Under the pieces are notes generated by a model that did no database searches, was not told the origin of the DNA, and worked only from the letters and a program-made list of their open reading frames with translations. A program made the position numbers and the translations under genes. Of a stretch of 7,040 nt of DNA, positions 1 through 4,697 are shown one piece after another; the stretch's first letter is position 1, and each line of letters starts with the position of its first letter. This DNA comes from Chloroflexota bacterium (GTDB lineage: Bacteria; Chloroflexota; Anaerolineae; Promineifilales; Promineifilaceae), in contig QQUD01000972.1 in the NCBI GenBank assembly GCA_008501785.1, positions 1 to 7,040 of the forward strand. Reading direction: 5' to 3'.

Positions 1-1967
1 TCGTTGATGCCATCCCCAACCATCACCACATCACCTGTTTCGGACTGGAGGTGGCGAACGGCCGTTACCTTATCCTGCGGCAGCAAATTAGCCCGCACAT
101 CTGACACACCCACTTCTGCGCCGATTTGGGCAGCAGTGGCAGCATTATCGCCAGTGAGCATGACGGTTTTGACACCGAGGGCATGGAGAGCGGAAACGGC
201 CGTTTTGCTGGTAGGCCGCACCTGATCGCTCGTGCTGATATAGCCCTGATAATTGCCACCTACGCTGACCATCATCGTCGTGTAGCCATTGGCTTCTGCG
301 GCTTTAATCGCTGCACATTGCTGTGGTAAATGGGCAATGGCATCATCAAAATAGCGGTGATTGCCAATTGTGACAGTCTGATCATTTACCTGACCGGTCA
401 CACCATGTCCGGTCATTGCTTTTATATCAGTTGCAGCCGGATAACGTTTGTTGACGCCATGATGGATGGAAGCGGACGTTATCGCTTGTGCCAGCGGATG
501 CTCGCTGTGCTGCTCAACTGCATTGGCCCAGGCCAGCAGGTCGGCACAAGGTTCACAAGGCTCGTTGGCTAAGGCGGCGCAGGTAACAGATTGCAGCATG
601 GCTACGGTTGGTTGCCCGCGTGTAAGCGTGCCGGTTTTGTCCATTGCCACTGCTTTCACACCACTCATCATTTCCAAAAATGCGCCACCTTTGACCAAAA
701 CACCATGTTTGGCGGCATTGCTAATTGCGCTAATCACGCTTACGGGTGTGCTAATGACCAGCGCACACGGACAGGCAACCACCAGTAGTGCCAACGCCCG
801 GTAGAGCCATCCTTGGGTATTGGCATCAGGGTTCCAAAATGGCTGTTCAAAAAAGAGGGGAGGCACTATGGCAATCAAGGCAGCTAGTCCAACAACGATT
901 GGTGTGTAAATTTTGGCAAATTTATCTACGATTCGTTGGGCAGGTGCTTTTTGTGCTTGCGCTTCTTCAACCATTTTGATGATGCGGCTGATGGTGTTGT
1001 CGGCGGCCAGATGGGTAATTTCGATTTCTAGCACGCCTTCGCCATTGATGCTGCTGGCGTATATGTCTGCCCCTATGCTTTTTTCTACCGGATTACTTTC
1101 GCCCGTGATGGGGGCTTGATTGATGGTGGACTGGCCGCTGAGAATACGGCCGTCCATCGGAATCCGTTCCCCAGGTTTGACCAAAATAGTCTCACCAACT
1201 TGCAGCGATTCAACCGCAACATGCTGCTCTTCCAGCCCACAAAATGGGCACGGACCGCCCGTGTAACCATCCTGACCCAAATGCCCAGCACAATCGATAC
1301 ATGGTCGCAGCACAGTTGCTTCTTGTGGCGCAACTTGCATCAATGTGCGAATTGAATTCCGCGCACGCGAGGCCGTGTACCCTTCCAACGCCTCACCAAT
1401 GGCAAATAGCACCATCACCAACCCGGCTTCGGTGTATGCGCCAATGATAACCGCGCCCACTGCTGCGATTGTCATCAATAAATTGATGCTAATTTCGCGA
1501 TTAATGCGCAAATTGCGCCATGCACTTTGTGCTATCGGATACCCGGCAACAATCATGGCTCCAATCGAGGTAATATTGAGCAGCGGGTTTTCTAATTCCA
1601 ACATCGGCAGCAATTCGTTAAAAAGTAGTCCTGGCAAAATCAAGATTGCACCAATTAGAGCCAGTCGTGTATCCCAGCGCTGCCATAAAAATTGCCAAAA
1701 TGTTTGCTGGCCTGAATCGATTGTGTTGTCTCCGACCTGATCGTCGTTGGGATCAGCCACCTCGTATCCTAAAGATTTGACACGGGCGATGACTTCTTCT
1801 GCTGACGTGCTTCCTTCAATACGCAGCAATTCAGTCGTGAAATTAAGCTGGCAAACATCGATGCCATCCAGCCGAGCCACGCCATTTTCTACTGACTGCG
1901 CACAACTTGCACAGTCCATCCCTATGATACGAAAGGTAAATTCATTGTTGATTGTTTGTTCATTCAT
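1..1967 (-). CDS. Heavy-metal-translocating P1B-type ATPase (Zn/Cd/Pb class, CadA/ZntA-like), partial at 3' end
   Basis: Inner-membrane pump that uses ATP to export soft divalent metals. The frame is open from the ATG at 1967-1965 to the window edge (655 full codons, no stop). An in-frame TAA directly precedes the ATG and fixes the start. Domains in order: N-terminal HMA domain with metal-binding GMDCASC (C19, C22); four hydrophobic segments at about 97-200; actuator domain with TGES at 288-291; TM pair at about 350-406 with the CPC transport motif at 399-401; phosphorylation motif DKTGT with D443; SEHP motif (H490, P491); TGDN with D607; GDGIN at 651-655. The missing part is the last TM pair. 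CPC followed by ALVISTPV is typical of the Zn/Cd/Pb subgroup (family knowledge). Oddities: a C-x2-C...C-x2-C insertion (C223, C226, C240, C243) in the actuator domain and a cluster C463, C471, C474 between DKTGT and the HP motif. The ribosome-binding site is weak (GAGA). Exact metal is inferred, not proven. Confidence 0.96.
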   Translation of the reverse strand, partial: MNEQTINNEFTFRIIGMDCASCAQSVENGVARLDGIDVCQLNFTTELLRIEGSTSAEEVIARVKSLGYEVADPNDDQVGDNTIDSGQQTFWQFLWQRWDTRLALIGAILILPGLLFNELLPMLELENPLLNITSIGAMIVAGYPIAQSAWRNLRINREISINLLMTIAAVGAVIIGAYTEAGLVMVLFAIGEALEGYTASRARNSIRTLMQVAPQEATVLRPCIDCAGHLGQDGYTGGPCPFCGLEEQHVAVESLQVGETILVKPGERIPMDGRILSGQSTINQAPITGESNPVEKSIGADIYASSINGEGVLEIEITHLAADNTISRIIKMVEEAQAQKAPAQRIVDKFAKIYTPIVVGLAALIAIVPPLFFEQPFWNPDANTQGWLYRALALLVVACPCALVISTPVSVISAISNAAKHGVLVKGGAFLEMMSGVKAVAMDKTGTLTRGQPTVAMLQSVTCAALANEPCEPCADLLAWANAVEQHSEHPLAQAITSASIHHGVNKRYPAATDIKAMTGHGVTGQVNDQTVTIGNHRYFDDAIAHLPQQCAAIKAAEANGYTTMMVSVGGNYQGYISTSDQVRPTSKTAVSALHALGVKTVMLTGDNAATAAQIGAEVGVSDVRANLLPQDKVTAVRHLQSETGDVVMVGDGIN

Positions 1968-2005
1968 TTACATTGTTCTCGCTGTATTCGCGCAGTTGTT
2001 AAATT

Positions 2006-2055
2006 CGTAGGACAAAACGCTGTTTTGTCCGGGCAAGACAGCGTCTTGCCCTACG
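2006..2055. repeat. REP/BIME-like double hairpin (two inverted REP-like units)
   Basis: Two perfect 9-bp stems abut: GGACAAAAC-GCT-GTTTTGTCC at 2010-2030 and GGGCAAGAC-AGC-GTCTTGCCC at 2031-2051. CGTA at 2006-2009 pairs with TACG at 2052-2055 and closes a three-way junction. GTAG stands at the left foot and CTAC at the right foot, the tetranucleotide arrangement known for REP sequences paired head to head in BIMEs. The second unit is the reverse complement of the first with two A-T pairs changed to G-C pairs. On the minus strand it lies in the predicted 5' leader of the heavy-metal ATPase. The structure is directly visible; assignment to the REP family is inference. Confidence 0.75.
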
Positions 2056-2062
2056 TGTGCCA

Positions 2063-2094
2063 ATGATACACCTTCAACCCACCTTTAAAGTCAA
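2063..2094 (-). promoter_or_regulatory. MerR-type promoter of the heavy-metal ATPase, with dyad operator
   Basis: Read on the minus strand: -35 TTGACT (2094-2089, 5 of 6 consensus), a 20-bp spacer, and -10 TATCAT (2068-2063, 5 of 6 consensus). An imperfect 22-bp dyad spans 2070-2091, with half-sites ACTTTAAA and TTGAAGGT matching at 6 of 8 positions. Over-long 19-20 bp spacers with a dyad between the boxes are the hallmark of promoters activated by MerR-family metal sensors (established for merT, zntA and copA). The start of transcription should fall near 2056-2057, so the leader would contain the double hairpin. Which regulator binds here is inference; the MerR gene at 2720-3475 is the nearest candidate. 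Confidence 0.7.
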
Positions 2095-2137
2095 GAGGCA
2101 AAGATGCAAGGGGCAAGGGGAGGGTGCAAGGTGTGGG
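2090..2137. repeat. Decayed heptamer tandem-repeat tract upstream of sufE
   Basis: G/A-rich tract with a period of 7 (units such as ATGCAAG, GGGCAAG, GGGAGGG). Positions 2101-2124 match the left arm of the hairpin at 2649-2673 with one substitution and one missing base, so sufE is flanked by two direct copies. The tract overlaps the -35 box of the ATPase promoter at its left end. No inverted partner arm of comparable quality is visible nearby. Confidence 0.6.
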
Positions 2138-2152
2138 ATGAGGCGTTATAAT
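2124..2152 (+). promoter_or_regulatory. Candidate sigma-70-type promoter for sufE
   Basis: A perfect -10 box TATAAT sits at 2147-2152. Seventeen bases upstream is a poor -35 (GTGCAA at 2124-2129, 3 of 6). The leader to the sufE start would be about 65 nt and include the dyad at 2173-2191. The -35 side lies inside the heptamer tract, so the repeat may have replaced part of the promoter. Confidence 0.4.
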
Positions 2153-2172
2153 TGTTAAAAGTTATTCTATAT

Positions 2173-2191
2173 GGTCATAGGACGAATGACC
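2173..2191. promoter_or_regulatory. Small dyad in the sufE leader
   Basis: GGTCAT at 2173-2178 and ATGACC at 2186-2191 form a perfect 6-bp inverted repeat with a 7-nt loop. It lies between the predicted -10 box and the Shine-Dalgarno of sufE. It could be an operator or a leader hairpin, but a 6-bp dyad can occur by chance. Confidence 0.25.
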
Positions 2192-2192
2192 A

Positions 2193-2208
2193 CAAGACTA
2201 CAAGACTA
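2193..2208 (+). repeat. Direct octamer repeat (CAAGACTA twice)
   Basis: CAAGACTA occurs twice in tandem at 2193-2200 and 2201-2208, followed by a partial third copy. It lies in the sufE leader directly before the Shine-Dalgarno. No function can be assigned. Confidence 0.45.
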
Positions 2209-2214
2209 ACGACT

Positions 2215-2219
2215 GAGGT
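2215..2219 (+). promoter_or_regulatory. Ribosome-binding site of sufE
   Basis: GAGGT lies 5 nt before the ATG at 2225. It decides the start against the ATG at 2220, which is followed at once by ACA and a stop. Confidence 0.75.
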
Positions 2220-2224
2220 ATGAC

Positions 2225-2647
2225 ATGACTCCTGAAGAAATTGCTGAAGATTTTTCCTGGTTGGATTCCTGGGATGATCGGTATGGATATTTAATTGATT
2301 TGGGTCGCGAACTGCCAGTGATGGAGTTTGCGGATAAAACGGAAGAGAATCGGATTGAAGGGTGCCAAAGTGGTGTCTGGATTCGGATGGATGTGAGTGA
2401 TATGAAGCCAGTGACGCTTAGTTTTATTGGGGACAGTGATTCGGCGATTGTGAAGGGGTTGGTGTCGATTGTGTTGAGTTTGGTTAACGGCCGTTCCCCC
2501 CAACAAATCCTCGACCTTGACATTCCAGGCTTCTTCAGTCAACTCAATCTCGAAAACCACCTCAGCCCCACTCGCAAAACGGGCCTGAATGAGATGGTGA
2601 AAACGATAAAAGCACGCGCTAATGCGCTTATTGAATTGAATGCATAA
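2225..2647 (+). CDS. sufE: SufE family cysteine desulfurization (sulfur acceptor) protein
   Basis: Cytoplasmic partner of the cysteine desulfurase SufS: it accepts persulfide sulfur on one cysteine and passes it on for Fe-S cluster assembly. The 140-residue length matches the family. Visible family features are an N-terminal stretch that starts MTPEEIAEDF, the segment RIEGCQSGVW with the only cysteine, C47, as the sulfur acceptor, the central strand and helix region with SLVNGRSPQQIL, and near the C-terminus the conserved LSPTRKTGLNEM segment. No sufS, sufB, sufC or sufD is in the window, so the gene is detached from a suf operon here. It is divergent from the heavy-metal ATPase and convergent with the MerR gene, which suggests its own promoter. 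Soft metals damage Fe-S clusters, so co-location with metal transport may be functional (inference). Confidence 0.93.
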   Translation: MTPEEIAEDFSWLDSWDDRYGYLIDLGRELPVMEFADKTEENRIEGCQSGVWIRMDVSDMKPVTLSFIGDSDSAIVKGLVSIVLSLVNGRSPQQILDLDIPGFFSQLNLENHLSPTRKTGLNEMVKTIKARANALIELNA

Positions 2648-2648
2648 G

Positions 2649-2713
2649 AAGGTGCAAGGGGCAAGGGGCAGGGAAGAAATAGCCTCCTCCTTGCCCCTTG
2701 CCCTTTGCACCTT
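2649..2713. terminator. 25-bp hairpin between convergent sufE and merR genes (possible two-way terminator, heptamer repeat)
   Basis: Arms 2649-2673 and 2689-2713 pair over 25 bp with only two G-T wobbles and a 15-nt loop. It begins one base after the sufE stop and ends six bases before the merR stop, filling the convergent gap. The arms are tandem heptamers (GTGCAAG, GGGCAAG, GGGCAGG). The T-run after the plus-strand arm is short (TTTT at 2712-2715) and there is only TTCTT on the other side. It may therefore act as a terminator on both strands without being a canonical intrinsic one. Confidence 0.6.
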
Positions 2714-2719
2714 TTCCCC

Positions 2720-3475
2720 TCACGCTTGCTGCTCAAGTGCCAAAAACAACCTTGCAAAAATAAATGCATTATCCCCACGCACAACCATGTGAAATCCTTC
2801 CTCGTTGTGAATGATTTCTGGAAGCGGGTTCGTATGCGTTTCGCAGTGGGATTCGAGTTGTGCTAGTTCCTGGAGTGCTTGGCCGACAGTTGGGTCTTTG
2901 CTGACAACCAAGATATTGTAAACTTCGTTTTCTTGCCAGATGTGGACGTGTTGGCCGCGCAGCCGGTCTAAAATGGCGTGTCCGGCGCTGCTGGTAAGGA
3001 CGCAGTTGGTGTGTTCTTGCAGCCAGTAGAGCAGTGTGTTGGCTGGTGGGTGTGGAATTGGACTCGCGCATACGCGGGCCAGCATTTCATCAAAGGCGGC
3101 CGATGCGCCACCGTTCCCTTGCCGTTGGCGCTGTTTCAAATCTTGCAAAAATAGTTCAAGCTCGTGCTGCTGGATGAGTAAATCAGTTATTTGTTGTTCC
3201 AGTGCCATATACCGTTTTTCGGCGGTATTGATGGCGGCGTCATCGCTCAGGTTGCCAGATTCCCAAGCCTGCAGCAGGGCGCGAATTTCTGCGAGCGAAA
3301 AACCGAGGCGCTGGGCGCGTTGGATGAGGTTGAGCCGCTGCACGGCCGTTTTTTCGTACAGTCGATACCCTGATTCAGAACGGCCGTTTGGCTGCAACAA
3401 CCCCTCACCTTCATAAAAACGTAATGTTGAAGTGCGAACGCCAACTTGTTTTGCTAATTGTCCAATCGTTAACAT
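2720..3475 (-). CDS. MerR family transcriptional regulator with an uncharacterised C-terminal domain
   Basis: DNA-binding regulator, 251 residues from the chosen start. Residues 1-70 are a typical MerR winged helix-turn-helix: MLTIGQLAKQVGV, then TLRFYEGEGLL, the wing with SGYRLY, and LGFSLAEIRALL. Residues about 75-118 form a long charged helix fitting the antiparallel coiled-coil dimer interface. The remaining residues (about 139-251) form a compact-looking domain I do not recognise. Classical metal sensors of the family are about 130-150 residues with a short Cys-rich metal loop; here cysteines are at 136, 158 and 211, none at the usual ZntR/CadR positions. I chose the ATG at 3475 because family proteins start at this motif and a TATGAT box lies seven bases upstream; an in-frame ATG at 3493 would add MVMIVS. 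It follows permease 2 by 68 nt on the same strand, so it may also be read through from the importer operon. Ligand unknown. Confidence 0.88.
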   Translation of the reverse strand: MLTIGQLAKQVGVRTSTLRFYEGEGLLQPNGRSESGYRLYEKTAVQRLNLIQRAQRLGFSLAEIRALLQAWESGNLSDDAAINTAEKRYMALEQQITDLLIQQHELELFLQDLKQRQRQGNGGASAAFDEMLARVCASPIPHPPANTLLYWLQEHTNCVLTSSAGHAILDRLRGQHVHIWQENEVYNILVVSKDPTVGQALQELAQLESHCETHTNPLPEIIHNEEGFHMVVRGDNAFIFARLFLALEQQA

Positions 3476-3482
3476 GGACACT

Positions 3483-3508
3483 ATCATAACCATATTTCAG
3501 AAATTTGG
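3483..3508 (-). promoter_or_regulatory. Candidate merR promoter -10 box and overlapping operator dyad
   Basis: On the minus strand a TATGAT -10 box lies at 3488-3483, seven bases before the ATG at 3475. Directly upstream, 3490-3508 is a 19-bp dyad with 9-bp arms, 8 of 9 positions paired, around a central base. The -35 is poor. The dyad sits where a regulator would contact the spacer, consistent with autoregulation, but it does not resemble the dyad at 2070-2091. Confidence 0.4.
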
Positions 3509-3543
3509 AATAGGATACAGATTTTCATAGATAAGAGACGTTG

Positions 3544-4647
3544 TTAATTCATGAGTGCTTCAACGGCTAAATTACGGCCGTTTTCTGTCAATGCCAAATC
3601 CCCACCATCCCGCGCAATAAATCCATGCTGTACCGAACGGCGTACCACCTCAACCGAAAAGTTTGGCTCCCATTTCATGTGGTAATGCAGATGATCAACC
3701 CGGCACTCATTTTTCATTTCAGGCGTATTTTCATGCTGCATCAGGTGAATGGCAAGTGCTGTTTGGGCAAACGACCACTTTTGACGATAGCGGCGTAGTA
3801 CAATTGCGACAATGCCGCGTTTGGGAGCTAACAAAAAGACGAGGGTAAATATAATGCCAGTTGCAGTCGCAATGGAGCCAGCGATATTGGCGTCTAATGG
3901 TCGAGCCAACCAAAAACCGCCTACCGCACCCAACACCCCTATGCCGACGCTTAAAAACAGCATCTTTACCAAATCGTCGGTGAGTAAGTAGGCAGAAGCG
4001 GCGGGTGCAATCATCAGCGCGACCACTAAAATGGAGCCAACGGCATCAAATGCGCCAACGGCCGTTACCGACACCAGCCCCATCAAGCCATAATGGACCA
4101 GCGCTGGCGAAAATCCCAATGCTGCGGCTAACCCCGCGTCAAATGTTGCCAATTTTAGCTCCTTGAAAAAGAGGGCAATAAACAACATGTTGAGCAGCAA
4201 AATGACGCTCATCACCACCAGCGCACGCGGTAAATCCAAGCCAAACAGGTCCAACCGGTCAAAGGGCGCAAATGCCAATTCACCGAGCAGCACCGCATCA
4301 TTGTCCAAATGCACACCACGCGCAAATCGGGAAATTAAAATAACAGCAATGCTAAACAGAGCCGGGAACACAAGCCCGATTGCCGCATCTTGCTTGACGA
4401 GGCGAGTCCGGTTTAGCAGTTCTACAAGGCTGACCGTGAGTACGCCCATTCCGGCCGCAGCCACAATCAACAGCGGCGATTCCAGGTCGCGCAGCACAAA
4501 AAAGCCAAGCACAATGCCCAACAGCACGGTATGGCTGATCGCATCGCTCATCATCGCCATTCTGCGCAGCACCAAAAAGACACCGGGCAAGGCACAAGCA
4601 GCCGCTACAACGGCCGCGATTAGTTGGATTTCAGTTGAAGCGTTCAT
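3544..4647 (-). CDS. Metal ABC transporter permease 2 (ABC-3 family, TroD/MntB-like) with C-terminal winged-helix-like extension
   Basis: Integral membrane subunit of the Mn/Zn/Fe importer. The first ~284 residues are the ABC-3 permease: the N-terminal motif LRRMAMMSDAISHTVLLG (about 27-44), about eight hydrophobic helices, and the late VGSILVVALMIAPAASAYLL segment that is conserved in the family. It ends with APKRG before the cytoplasmic tail. At 367 residues it is about 80 longer than an ordinary ABC-3 permease. Residues 285-367 look like a winged helix: VEVVRRSVQHGFI, then a hairpin leading to LALTENGRNLAVEAL, which resembles DtxR-type repressors. The tail has a His/Cys/Glu-rich stretch (H301, H305, E310, E314, C315, D318, H319, H321, H323). 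The gene follows permease 1 after 36 nt, most of it a perfect palindrome, and has only a weak AAG-type ribosome site. The metal is inferred from its partners. Confidence 0.92.
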   Translation of the reverse strand: MNASTEIQLIAAVVAAACALPGVFLVLRRMAMMSDAISHTVLLGIVLGFFVLRDLESPLLIVAAAGMGVLTVSLVELLNRTRLVKQDAAIGLVFPALFSIAVILISRFARGVHLDNDAVLLGELAFAPFDRLDLFGLDLPRALVVMSVILLLNMLFIALFFKELKLATFDAGLAAALGFSPALVHYGLMGLVSVTAVGAFDAVGSILVVALMIAPAASAYLLTDDLVKMLFLSVGIGVLGAVGGFWLARPLDANIAGSIATATGIIFTLVFLLAPKRGIVAIVLRRYRQKWSFAQTALAIHLMQHENTPEMKNECRVDHLHYHMKWEPNFSVEVVRRSVQHGFIARDGGDLALTENGRNLAVEALMN

Positions 4648-4655
4648 ATTCTTAA

Positions 4656-4697
4656 TTGGTAATCGGTAATTTGTAGCTACAAATTACCGATTACCAA
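4656..4697. repeat. Perfect 42-bp palindrome between the two permease genes
   Basis: Two 21-bp arms (4656-4676 and 4677-4697) are exact reverse complements with no spacer, centred on TAGCTA. Each arm contains GGTAATC followed by GGTAATT, a tandem heptamer. The right arm covers the last codons and stop of permease 1 (residues VGNR). No T-run follows on the minus strand, so it is not a classical terminator. It could modulate mRNA stability or the ratio of the two permeases (inference). Confidence 0.85.

Noticed and set aside
1345..1740. 131-residue open frame on the plus strand
   Set aside because: Antisense to the heavy-metal ATPase, which reads without a break on the minus strand with all P-type motifs.
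1..1967. Heavy-metal ATPase as a pseudogene, since no stop-bounded minus-strand frame covers it
   Set aside because: I read every codon from 1967 to 3: no stop and no frame change, and all catalytic motifs are intact. It only lacks a stop because the window ends.
2090..2137. CRISPR-like repeat array
   Set aside because: The unit is only 7 nt, there are no spacers and no cas genes.
3061..3475. MerR protein as a classical ZntR/CadR zinc or cadmium sensor
   Set aside because: The head fits the family, but cysteines at the usual start of the dimer helix and in the metal loop are missing, so the ligand is left open.
3476..3543. Terminator after permease 2
   Set aside because: No GC-rich stem followed by a T-run is visible; the dyad at 3490-3508 is AT-rich and sits better as an operator, so read-through into merR remains possible.
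4163..4669. 168-residue open frame on the plus strand
   Set aside because: It lies wholly opposite permease 2, whose membrane motifs are clear; the plus-strand protein is Ser/Thr/Arg-rich with no recognisable motif, as expected of an antisense shadow.
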